Of a DNA stretch of 50,045 nucleotides, positions 25,799-33,195 are shown one piece after another (position 1 is the first letter of the stretch; each line of letters starts with the position of its first letter). This DNA is from Candidatus Ruminococcus avistercoris. Lineage in GTDB: Bacteria > Bacillota > Clostridia > Lachnospirales > Lachnospiraceae. The stretch spans positions 1 through 50,045 of the forward strand of contig DWVJ01000001.1 in assembly GCA_019120315.1 (NCBI GenBank), read 5' to 3'. The translations under genes and the position numbers were made by a program. The notes beneath the pieces are model-generated. The model did not search any database. It saw only the letters and a list, made by a program, of their open reading frames with translations, and was not told the DNA's origin.

Positions 25799-26960
25799 AA
25801 TATTCTCCTTTTTGACTGTTTATTTTTTTTATCATATTGTCCACATTATCTGACCGGGCCAGTTCACCGTGAACACTGGAAAACAGGATCACGCCCAATT
25901 CCAGATCGGTAGGAATCTGATGATGCAGATAATAGAGCACCCGTTCCAGCACGATATCCATGGCGGGTTTTAAAATCTGATGGCGGATCAGCACATCGAT
26001 CCCTTCCTCCGTGGTAATGGTATCCAGAAGTGATCGGATACAGTCCAGATCAGCGCCTGCTCTGGCAGCTGCAGCCGCCAGAAGTTCCGCGCGGCAGTCT
26101 GCCTGATGGGAATGGGTGTTCATGATTCCACCGGATACTTTGATGAATTTTCCGATATGGGCGATGAACAGCAGACCCCGAATCCCCAGGTTTTCCGCCA
26201 TCTGCAGCGTCTCTCCCACGTAATTGCTGCACTTCATGCTGCAGTCCATATCCACATCCAGTTTTTCCCTGGAAAAGGCTTCTCCGTAATTGCCCGGCGT
26301 CAGCACCAGATACTGTCCGCCGTTTTCCGCCAGCATCTTCATCTCGATGCGTATGCTTTCCAGCAAGGCCGCTTCACTCATGGGAACGACGATTCCGCTG
26401 GTCCCAAGAATGGAAATCCCTCCCTTGATTCCAAGACGGGGATTAAAAGTCTTTTGCGCCACCCTCTCGCCTTCCGGGACGAAAATCTCCACTTCCATTC
26501 CCTGATGATATCCGGCTTCTTTACAGACCTGTGTCACTTCCCGGGTAATCATCTCCCTTGGGACACGATTGATGGCTGCCTCGCCCACAGGCTGCGAAAG
26601 ACCGGGCCGGGTGATTCTCCCAACGCCTGTCCCTCCTTTGATGACGACGCCGGGATGACGACGCTTTTTCACGCAGGCATAGATCAGAATTCCATGGGTG
26701 GCGTCCGGATCGTCGCCTCCGTCTTTTCGTACGGCACATCGCACCTCATCCCTGCGGCGGCTGAGGTCTTCGATGGCCAGATGAAGAAGAATTCCTTTCG
26801 GCGTCATCAGGGAAACCTCGTCCAGGCTTTCATTATTCAGCAGCATCCAGGCGGCTGCCTTGGCCGCTGCGGCTGCACAGGATCCGGTCGTATAACCGTA
26901 TCGCAGCTTTTTCTTGTCTTTGATGATAAAACAGTTTTCCAATCCTGTTTTTGAGACCAT
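25788..26960 (-). CDS. cbiD: Cobalt-precorrin-5B C1-methyltransferase
   Basis: A 390-residue protein specific to the anaerobic pathway. L-R-Y-G-Y-T-T-G-S-C-A-A-A-A-A-K-A-A near the N terminus is the CbiD signature. V-V-I-K-G-G-T-G-V-G-R-I-T-R-P-G-L and G-T-S-G-I-V-x-P-M-S-E follow. It is the first gene after the cobalamin riboswitch and terminator, with AGGAGG before the ATG. It heads a run of 17 minus-strand genes with gaps or overlaps of at most about 25 bases. Confidence 0.96.
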   Translation of the reverse strand: MVSKTGLENCFIIKDKKKLRYGYTTGSCAAAAAKAAAWMLLNNESLDEVSLMTPKGILLHLAIEDLSRRRDEVRCAVRKDGGDDPDATHGILIYACVKKRRHPGVVIKGGTGVGRITRPGLSQPVGEAAINRVPREMITREVTQVCKEAGYHQGMEVEIFVPEGERVAQKTFNPRLGIKGGISILGTSGIVVPMSEAALLESIRIEMKMLAENGGQYLVLTPGNYGEAFSREKLDVDMDCSMKCSNYVGETLQMAENLGIRGLLFIAHIGKFIKVSGGIMNTHSHQADCRAELLAAAAARAGADLDCIRSLLDTITTEEGIDVLIRHQILKPAMDIVLERVLYYLHHQIPTDLELGVILFSSVHGELARSDNVDNMIKKINSQKGEYYDR

Positions 26961-26975
26961 GATTTCCTCCTGTCA

Positions 26976-27150
26976 GCATAAAAGAAACCGTTGTCCACGC
27001 AGAGAAGACAACGGTTTGTTGTTTTATCATATATCTTCGGTGGCCGCAAACATATATGTTCGGACACGGGATGGGTATCTGGCTTTCACAGTAACGGACT
27101 TGCGCAGGACTTTCAACTGCTTCCCCATGATCCGTGAACTTTAAATTTTC
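26976..27150 (-). ncRNA. Cobalamin riboswitch in the leader of the cbiD operon
   Basis: Read on the minus strand, the leader contains GGGGAAGCAGTTGAAAGTCC (27126 to 27107), then TTACTGTGAAAGCCAGATAC. These match the conserved GGGAA-N-GGTGNAANTCC, ACTGT and AGCCAGGA-N-ACC blocks of the cobalamin aptamer, in order. A terminator hairpin follows just before the cbiD ribosome binding site. Binding of cobalamin would be expected to favour termination and shut the operon. The spacing between ACTGT and AGCC is short, suggesting a compact class rather than the large adenosylcobalamin type; ligand preference cannot be read off. Confidence 0.9.
26980..27017 (-). terminator. Riboswitch expression platform: intrinsic terminator before cbiD
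   Basis: An 11-base perfect stem (26985-26995 with 27007-27017; AAACCGTTGTC and its complement on the minus strand), an 11-base loop, then CTTTT. It ends about 20 bases before the cbiD start codon. An ACAAC just upstream (minus strand) can pair with GTTGT of the 5' arm and may act as a small competing hairpin. Confidence 0.88.
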
Positions 27151-27158
27151 CAAACAAT

Positions 27159-27187
27159 ATTATAGTTGGTTTTCTGAAAACTGTCAA
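27159..27187 (-). promoter_or_regulatory. Consensus promoter of the cobalamin operon
   Basis: On the minus strand TTGACA (27182-27187), a spacer of exactly 17 bases and TATAAT (27159-27164): a perfect housekeeping promoter. Transcription would begin near 27152, immediately before the riboswitch. The -35-proximal part of the spacer is a palindrome, GTTTTC-A-GAAAAC (27169-27181), which could be an operator. Confidence 0.9.
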
Positions 27188-27199
27188 CAATCGGCCCGG

Positions 27200-29050
27200 C
27201 TATTTCACCCAGTTTTTAAAGAAAATATGATCATCGTATTTAAAGACGTCACATTTCTTTTCATCCAGGCCAAGATTTTCAAAGGCTTTATGTGTCATAA
27301 AATAAAGGTAGCTGAAATCCTTGTTCTTCAGCGCGCTCACATTGGGGATGATCCGTTTGCTGACTTTTCCGTCACGGTAATCCTCGTAGATCTGTGTGGC
27401 GGTTTTCGCCGCTTCCATACTGCCGTACTGGTTAATCTTGCGCAGCGATTCCGCGTCGTTGTCCCGGATTCCCTCCAGCAGTTCTGTCAGACGGCCGTTT
27501 CTCGCCACTTCAAACTGCTGCGCGGCGTAGACAACGAAATTCATACTGTCGGGGAAACTGCTGCTCATCATACGGTTATAAATTACGGTAGCCACCATGG
27601 TCTGGCCGGCCACACCCTGATCTCCGGCCTCCGTGTAAAGTACGGCCGCCAGAAATTCTGTCTGGGTAACCTGATTGGCTCCGTTTCCAATCTGGGGATC
27701 CGTATAAAATTCTGATTCCAGTTTGTAGGATTTCCCATTTTCGGGATCCGTGGCATAGACATAACCGCCGGTAATCTCCACGCCGACGCCGTCGCTGCCA
27801 AAATGATAGGTTTTTCCGTTCACCGTGTAAGTATAATTGGTAAAACGGGCTCCCTTTACGCCTGGGTCCCCGGTCATCTTAAAGTAATACGTTTTTCCGC
27901 TGACCCTTTTCAGACCGGTAAACATCTGGCCTTTTAAACCAAAATCACCCGTCGCTTTGAAATAGAAATAATATTTTCCGATTTTTTGCCAGCCGGTGGA
28001 CATGGCGCCCGTACTGCCAAAATAATATGTCTTGCCGTCGATATTCTGCCAGCTTTTTAGCATATGGCCGCGGATGGCGTCCTCCCCGGTACGCTTCAGA
28101 AAATACGTCTTGCCGCCGCTGGTGATCCAACCCAGATGCATCTGTCCGTCGGTTCCCAGATAATAGCGGTATTTTCCGATGTTCTGCCAGCCCCTTAACA
28201 TATGGCCGCGGATCCCGTCTTCGCCGGTTTTTTTCATGTAATACGTCTTGCCGCCGCTGGTGATCCAACCCAGGTGCATCTGTCCGTCGGTTCCCAGATA
28301 ATAGCGGTATTTTCCAATGTTCTGCCAGCCCTTTAACATATGGCCGCGGATCCCGTCTTCACCGGTTTTTTTCATGTAATATGTCTTGCCGCCGCTGGTA
28401 ATCCAGCCAAGAGTCATGACACCGGAGGAATCAAAATGATAGCGGTATTTTCCAATATTCTGCCAGCCCTTCAGCAGGCAGCCCTTCACACCGAACTCCC
28501 CTGTCTGTTTCAGATAATATGTATCTTTGCCTTTGACCAGCCATCCTGTTACCAGATAGCCGTCTTTGTCAAAATAATAACTTCTGCTGCCGATCTTTTG
28601 AAAATTATTTCTGGTATAGGAACCATCTTCGTTGTAATATCGGATTTTCCCTTCTTCCTGGATCCATCCTTTTTTCAATGCCGCTTCCCCTGTTGCTGCG
28701 GTTTCCTGCTCCAGGATAAAATTCTCCTGACTGGAGCCGTCCGTTTCTGATTCCGCTGCCGGCGCAGTATCCGGTGTTTCTTCCTCTTCTGAGGGCGGCA
28801 TCTCCTCGGGAAGCTGCGGTTCCTGAACCTCTTCCGTTGGTTCTTCTGATGGAGAGGCGACCGGCTCCTGAGGAGATTCCTCAGCAGATGGCTCTTTTGT
28901 TTCATCGCCGTTTTTTTCCAACGCTGATTCTGTCTCGGTGACCTCCGGCGTCTTCGCATCCAGCTGCATATCCTGAGCCATGACGCTCTGCGGCGTCAAA
29001 AGGCTGAAAACCAACAGCAAAGCCAGCAGCTGTTTTCTCCTTTTTTTCAT
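27200..29050 (-). CDS. Secreted cell-wall-binding repeat protein with SleB-like cell wall hydrolase domain
   Basis: A 616-residue secreted protein. A signal peptide (K-K-R-R-K followed by L-L-A-L-L-L-V-F-S-L-L) ends near residue 26. Residues about 27-125 are Glu/Pro/Ser-rich. Residues about 127-430 are choline/cell-wall-binding repeats (W-Q-N-I-G-K-Y-R-Y-Y, G-W-I-T, Y-Y-x-K). The C-terminal about 150 residues match the SleB/hydrolase-2 domain, with the catalytic glutamate in V-L-Y-T-E-A-G-D-Q-G. It likely attaches to the wall and cleaves peptidoglycan. Three repeat units are nearly identical at the DNA level (period 138 bases). It follows the SGNH gene by 19 bases with an AAGGTG site, so the two are cotranscribed. 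Confidence 0.88.
   Translation of the reverse strand: MKKRRKQLLALLLVFSLLTPQSVMAQDMQLDAKTPEVTETESALEKNGDETKEPSAEESPQEPVASPSEEPTEEVQEPQLPEEMPPSEEEETPDTAPAAESETDGSSQENFILEQETAATGEAALKKGWIQEEGKIRYYNEDGSYTRNNFQKIGSRSYYFDKDGYLVTGWLVKGKDTYYLKQTGEFGVKGCLLKGWQNIGKYRYHFDSSGVMTLGWITSGGKTYYMKKTGEDGIRGHMLKGWQNIGKYRYYLGTDGQMHLGWITSGGKTYYMKKTGEDGIRGHMLRGWQNIGKYRYYLGTDGQMHLGWITSGGKTYFLKRTGEDAIRGHMLKSWQNIDGKTYYFGSTGAMSTGWQKIGKYYFYFKATGDFGLKGQMFTGLKRVSGKTYYFKMTGDPGVKGARFTNYTYTVNGKTYHFGSDGVGVEITGGYVYATDPENGKSYKLESEFYTDPQIGNGANQVTQTEFLAAVLYTEAGDQGVAGQTMVATVIYNRMMSSSFPDSMNFVVYAAQQFEVARNGRLTELLEGIRDNDAESLRKINQYGSMEAAKTATQIYEDYRDGKVSKRIIPNVSALKNKDFSYLYFMTHKAFENLGLDEKKCDVFKYDDHIFFKNWVK
28050..28410 (-). repeat. 138-base tandem repeats inside the cell-wall hydrolase gene
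   Basis: The same TGCCGCCGCTGGT stretch recurs at 28111, 28249 and 28387, exactly 138 bases (46 codons, two binding motifs) apart, with only a few scattered differences between copies. This points to recent duplication and a likely copy-number-variable tract. Confidence 0.85.
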
Positions 29051-29069
29051 CGCTACACACCTTATCCTT

Positions 29070-31520
29070 TCACGCTTTGTCTATTGTTTCTATGATTTTG
29101 TTATAGATCTTACCATATACGGCGTCGGTATAGTGCAGTCCGTCAAGCAGCTGAAATCCGGTATCCGTCAGATAATTATAGGTGTCGATATAGGTATACC
29201 CTGTCTTGCTGGTGCGGATCATATAGTTGAAATTCAAGACCCATTTCGGTGAGCGCACTGCACGAACAGGGCCGTAATCTTCACTTGCCGTCTCTTTATC
29301 GTTTACCGGATTGACGGAAAGAAAATACAGATCGCATCCGCTGGATTGGAGCGTTTTTTTCAGATACGCCAGTTCATTCAAATAGGTATCTACCACAGAC
29401 TGCAGGTATCCGGACTGGGTGGTATAACAAAGGTTATTGGCGCCCAGACACCAGATCACGGCCTTTTTGTCCTCTGTTTTTTTGATACCATTGATAATCT
29501 GACTCCTATTTTCCAGATACCAGTCCATACCTGCGCCGTTTTTACAGTAAAAAGTGGCCTTGGAGGATACCGGCTCTCCCTGGGCATTCACCCATTTTTT
29601 CATACCTACCGTTCTGGAGTCGCCAATGAAAAAGATCTCATCGTAGGCTTCGCTGACTGCCGCCGTATTCGGCCCTGGTACCGGATTTTCAATTAATACG
29701 GAATACAGTTTCATTCCGCTGGAAACGGTTATCTTTTCTCCCATGAGGTAATCAGGATAACCGTGCTGATCCGGTTCATTGGACCATCCCAGGAAGGTAT
29801 AGCCCTTTGGACTGCACATGCTGGGAAGTACCAAGGTATCTTCTGTCACATTTTCCCGCAGACTTTTATATTCTCCAGATCCGTTATTATAGCAAAACTG
29901 TACCGTCTTCGCCTTCTTCCAGCATCCGTAGAAATTCATATTTCCAGTTATGGTAACGGTTTTTCCCGGTTTCAGCGCGGAAGATGCGGAAGGATTTTTC
30001 TTTGTACTCCAGCCTACCGCTGCATAATTCAGACGATCGGGCAGATCCGGAAGCGTGTAGGATTCCCCTTTATATACCACATCCTTCAGTTCTGTGTATT
30101 GGGAAGAACCGTTAGATGAATAGAACCGAATCGTATAGGTTTTGATTTTTTCACCGGCACCGTCGCTTCCGAAATAGTAAGCTGTACTGCCGGTCTTATA
30201 AGTATAGTCCATCAGCATGGCGCCCTTGATTCCGGCGTCTCCGGTTTTTTTGAAATAATAAGTCTCTGATCCGACTTTTTGCATGCCGGTAAACATCCGC
30301 CCCCGGAGTCCGTAGGAGCCTGTGGCTTTAAAATAAAACCAGTATTTTCCAATTTCCTGCCATCCGGTTTTCATTTTTCCATCGGTGTCAAAGTAATAGG
30401 TTGCGCCGCCGATATTCTGCCAGCCCCTTAACATACGTCCCTTGATTCCCGGATCTCCCATCTTTTTCAGATAATAGATCTTACCGCCCGAGGTGATCCA
30501 TCCGGTATTCAGCTTTCCGTTGGAGCCAAGATAGTACCGGCTTCCGCTGATATTTTGCCAGCCTTTTAGCATATGGCCCTTTACTCCCGGGTCTCCGGTC
30601 CTTTTCAGATAATAAAGAGAACCGTTGCTGTCCAGCCATCCAAGGGACATGGCGCCATTTTCGGAAAAGTGGTACTGATAACTGCCTATACTTTGCCATC
30701 CTGTCAACATACAGCCTTTGATTCCCGGATCTCCGGACTTTTTCAGATAATAAACGCTGCTCTGATAAGTCAGCCATCCGGTTTGCATCTCTCCGGCAGC
30801 GCCAAAATAATACCGGCGGCCGCCGATGTTCTGCCAGCCTTTCAGCATATGCCCCTTGTTTCCCTCTTCCCCTGTCAGCTTCAGATAATAAACTTTGTCC
30901 TGATAGGTCAGCCATCCGGTTTGCATCTCTCCGGCAGCGCCAAAATAGTAGCGATAGCTGCCGATATTCTGCCAGCCCTTTAACATGCGTCCTTTGATGC
31001 CAAAGTCACCGGTTTGTTTCAGATAATACACTTTATTGCCCAGGGTCAGCCATCCAGTCTTCAGACAGCCGTTATCATCAAAATAATAAGATTGACCGTC
31101 GATTTTTTCAAATCCGCTTTTTGTAAATGTTCCATCCGAATGATAATAGCGGATACTTCCGTCAACACGCTGAAACCATCCGGGCTGCCATAACTCATCT
31201 TCCTGGGAATCATCCTCCGGCGGATATTCCTCTTCCGGCGGATACTCTTCTTCCGGCAAAGATTCCTCCGGCAGCGGCTCCTCCGGCAATAAGTCTATCG
31301 GAAGTCCGCTTTCTTCCTTCTCCGGCATATCCTCTTTTTCCACGTATGTATGATCCGGTTCCCCTTCCGGCGCAGACTCCTCTGCTATATCCTTCTCCGA
31401 CATGGTTTCGGTTACCGTTAAGATATCTTCTTCTTCCTGCTTGGCCCCCCACACTGTCTGCGATGCCAGCATACAGCATACCAGCATGCCGCTTAGTATT
31501 CTCCATCTGTTTTTTTTCAT
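29070..31520 (-). CDS. Secreted cell-wall-binding repeat protein with SGNH/GDSL hydrolase domain
   Basis: An 816-residue secreted protein. A signal peptide ends near residue 25 (V-W-G-A). An acidic Pro/Glu tract runs to about 110. Cell-wall-binding repeats fill about 113-455 (G-W-Q-N-I-G-x-Y-x-Y-x-F, Y-Y-L-K-x-T-G). A Listeria/Bacteroides-type repeat region (F-Y-S-S-N-G ... G-W-S) spans about 458-610. The C-terminal SGNH domain has the nucleophile in F-F-I-G-D-S-R-T-V-G, the asparagine block L-G-A-N-N-L and the D-G-L-H-Y catalytic pair. The fold suggests a wall-bound esterase, perhaps acting on acetylated polysaccharide; the substrate is unknown. GAGGAG precedes the ATG. Confidence 0.87.
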   Translation of the reverse strand: MKKNRWRILSGMLVCCMLASQTVWGAKQEEEDILTVTETMSEKDIAEESAPEGEPDHTYVEKEDMPEKEESGLPIDLLPEEPLPEESLPEEEYPPEEEYPPEDDSQEDELWQPGWFQRVDGSIRYYHSDGTFTKSGFEKIDGQSYYFDDNGCLKTGWLTLGNKVYYLKQTGDFGIKGRMLKGWQNIGSYRYYFGAAGEMQTGWLTYQDKVYYLKLTGEEGNKGHMLKGWQNIGGRRYYFGAAGEMQTGWLTYQSSVYYLKKSGDPGIKGCMLTGWQSIGSYQYHFSENGAMSLGWLDSNGSLYYLKRTGDPGVKGHMLKGWQNISGSRYYLGSNGKLNTGWITSGGKIYYLKKMGDPGIKGRMLRGWQNIGGATYYFDTDGKMKTGWQEIGKYWFYFKATGSYGLRGRMFTGMQKVGSETYYFKKTGDAGIKGAMLMDYTYKTGSTAYYFGSDGAGEKIKTYTIRFYSSNGSSQYTELKDVVYKGESYTLPDLPDRLNYAAVGWSTKKNPSASSALKPGKTVTITGNMNFYGCWKKAKTVQFCYNNGSGEYKSLRENVTEDTLVLPSMCSPKGYTFLGWSNEPDQHGYPDYLMGEKITVSSGMKLYSVLIENPVPGPNTAAVSEAYDEIFFIGDSRTVGMKKWVNAQGEPVSSKATFYCKNGAGMDWYLENRSQIINGIKKTEDKKAVIWCLGANNLCYTTQSGYLQSVVDTYLNELAYLKKTLQSSGCDLYFLSVNPVNDKETASEDYGPVRAVRSPKWVLNFNYMIRTSKTGYTYIDTYNYLTDTGFQLLDGLHYTDAVYGKIYNKIIETIDKA
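31213..31292 (-). repeat. Short Glu/Pro-coding tandem repeats
   Basis: Imperfect 15-18-base units (TCCTCCGGCGGATAT-like on the plus strand) repeat five to six times and encode L-P-E-E-P / Y-P-P-E-E motifs in the linker between the signal peptide and the wall-binding repeats. Confidence 0.6.
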
Positions 31521-31548
31521 TATCCATACTCCTCGTGTTTTCTGGTAT

Positions 31549-31584
31549 AAAAACGACAGTGCGCTTCGATCAGCTGCACTGCCG
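31549..31584 (-). terminator. Hairpin with U-run at the very start of the cell-wall operon transcript
   Basis: On the minus strand CGGCAGTGC (31576-31584) pairs with GCACTGTCG (31554-31562), nine pairs including one G-U, followed at once by TTTTT (31549-31553). It begins where the adjacent consensus promoter should start transcription. It could be an attenuator for the two wall proteins, or the terminator of spoIVA with a promoter placed just before it. Confidence 0.7.
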
Positions 31585-31586
31585 TT

Positions 31587-31615
31587 ATTATATCCATTTC
31601 CATTTGAAATGTCAA
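31587..31615 (-). promoter_or_regulatory. Consensus promoter for the two cell-wall-binding proteins
   Basis: TTGACA (31610-31615), 17 bases, TATAAT (31587-31592) on the minus strand, perfect at all 12 positions. It lies between the spoIVA stop and the SGNH gene, whose ATG is about 60 bases past the expected start site. Confidence 0.88.
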
Positions 31616-31660
31616 TTTACATTGCATAGGCCGCGGGATTCGTTTAAAGCCCTCTTGGTT

Positions 31661-33130
31661 TCAGATGATAATGCAGACCAGACCGCCTTTGCTGTCGTTG
31701 ACAATTTTCTGCATGGTATCCTGCAGCTTGATCTGGCTTTCCTCACTGATCTGGGCAATTTTCGTGCGGATTCCGTCCTCCACCAGCTGCTCGATGGATT
31801 TACCGAATATATTAGTCTGCCAGATACCGTTTTCTTCGCTGGCATTTTCTTTGATATAAGAAATCAGATCCTTAGCCTGCTCTTCACTGCCCACGATCGG
31901 TGCGATCTCCGTTTCTATATTGGCTTTAATCATGTGAATGGATGGACTGATCGATTTGATTTTCACACCGAACTTATTTCCCTGACGAATCAGAGAGGGC
32001 TCCTCCAGTTCGATCTCCTCTTTTTCCGGAACGACCACTCCGTATCCGCAGCCCCGGACAGAGGATATGGCATTTTGTACTTTCTGATATTCATTTTTCA
32101 TGACGGACATTTCTTTCAGAATGTGGATCAGCTGGTATTCCCCTTCGATATCCACGCCGGTCATTTCACTGAGCATGTTATAATAATATTTCTCGTTTAT
32201 TTCAAGCTGTATCTGTATGACGCCTGTGGACAAATCTACTTTTTTCATCTCCATTTTGCTGACATATTCGCTGTCCATGGCAGGAGCTTTCTGGCAGACG
32301 TCGCGGACAAAGCGGTACTGCTGCATCATTGCCCGAATATGTGTGATCAGATCCGCCTTCAGCGGATGTGCAACCGGCAGCAGCTCCACCCACTTCGGTA
32401 TGTAAAATTCCAGCTGCCGTATGGGAAACTCATAGAGGATTTTTTCCAGGATTCGGATCACATCATCTTTTCTTAACTGTTCACAGTTCACAGGAAGTAC
32501 GCTGACCTGATATTTTTCCTGAAGTTGTTTGGCCAGTTGTCTGGTTTCTTCTTTAAAGGGTTTTTGGGAATTGAGGATTATCAGGAAAGGTTTGCCCGTT
32601 TCCTTCAGTTCCTTCACCGTTCTTTCCTCGCTGGATACGTAGTTTTCCCGCGGTATTTCTCCAAAAGATCCGTCACAGGTTACCAGAAAACCGATGGTGG
32701 AATGATCCCGTATCACTTTCCTGGTTCCCAACTCCGCCGCCTGATGAAAAGGAATCTCATGATCAAACCAGGGTGTTTTTACCATCCGCTCTCTTCCATC
32801 CTCCAGATTTCCGGAAGCTTCCGGTATCAGATACCCTACGCAGTCTATAAGACGCAGCTTTACTGAAATTTCTTCACCCAGCGTTACCGGAATGGCTTCT
32901 CTGGGAATAAATTTGGGCTCCACTGTGGTAATCAGTTTCCCGGAGCCGCTGACAGGAAGGGTATCTTTTATCTCCGTCTGCTGCTCCTCCTTCAGGGACG
33001 GAAGCGCAAAAACTTCCATAAATCTTCTGATAAAGGTGGATTTTCCTGTCCGCACCGGTCCCACCACGCCAGCCAGCAGCTGACCGTCCGTACGGGCTTG
33101 TATATCTTTGTAAACAGAAAAGGTGTCCAT
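31661..33130 (-). CDS. spoIVA: Stage IV sporulation protein A
   Basis: A 489-residue ATPase that polymerises on the forespore surface to form the base layer of the spore coat. The N-terminal Walker A is G-P-V-R-T-G-K-S-T-F. V-G-Y-L-I-P, T-C-D-G-S-F-G and I-L-N-S-Q-K-P-F follow within the GTPase-like core. The C-terminal end G-G-L-V-C-I-I-I is the hydrophobic tail that anchors SpoIVA to SpoVM. The length matches the family. The ATG at 33130 is chosen because GGAGGA lies seven bases upstream; an ATG two codons earlier abuts that site. It marks the organism as a spore former. A candidate sigma-E promoter lies just upstream. Confidence 0.97.
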   Translation of the reverse strand: MDTFSVYKDIQARTDGQLLAGVVGPVRTGKSTFIRRFMEVFALPSLKEEQQTEIKDTLPVSGSGKLITTVEPKFIPREAIPVTLGEEISVKLRLIDCVGYLIPEASGNLEDGRERMVKTPWFDHEIPFHQAAELGTRKVIRDHSTIGFLVTCDGSFGEIPRENYVSSEERTVKELKETGKPFLIILNSQKPFKEETRQLAKQLQEKYQVSVLPVNCEQLRKDDVIRILEKILYEFPIRQLEFYIPKWVELLPVAHPLKADLITHIRAMMQQYRFVRDVCQKAPAMDSEYVSKMEMKKVDLSTGVIQIQLEINEKYYYNMLSEMTGVDIEGEYQLIHILKEMSVMKNEYQKVQNAISSVRGCGYGVVVPEKEEIELEEPSLIRQGNKFGVKIKSISPSIHMIKANIETEIAPIVGSEEQAKDLISYIKENASEENGIWQTNIFGKSIEQLVEDGIRTKIAQISEESQIKLQDTMQKIVNDSKGGLVCIII

Positions 33131-33163
33131 CCTCATTCCTCCTCACACATATGATATGGTATA

Positions 33164-33192
33164 ACTATATGCGCAGGGAAATGAGATCATGC
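33164..33192 (-). promoter_or_regulatory. Candidate sigma-E promoter of spoIVA
   Basis: On the minus strand GCATGAT (33186-33192) and CATATAGT (33164-33171) are separated by exactly 14 bases. They resemble the sigma-E elements (GCATATT / CATACANT). spoIVA is a sigma-E gene in known spore formers, and the site lies about 35 bases before its start. Confidence 0.6.
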
Positions 33193-33195
33193 AAA

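Noticed and set aside
27030-27150. Leader considered as a plain untranslated region
   Set aside because: Conserved cobalamin aptamer blocks occur in order and are followed by a terminator immediately before cbiD, so it is called as a riboswitch.
28050-28410. Regularly spaced repeats considered as a CRISPR array
   Set aside because: The 138-base units are contiguous coding repeats of wall-binding motifs with no unique spacers and no cas genes nearby.
31127-32476. 449-codon plus-strand frame opposite spoIVA and the SGNH gene
   Set aside because: Crosses two intact opposite-strand genes and the perfect promoter between them; no domain seen.
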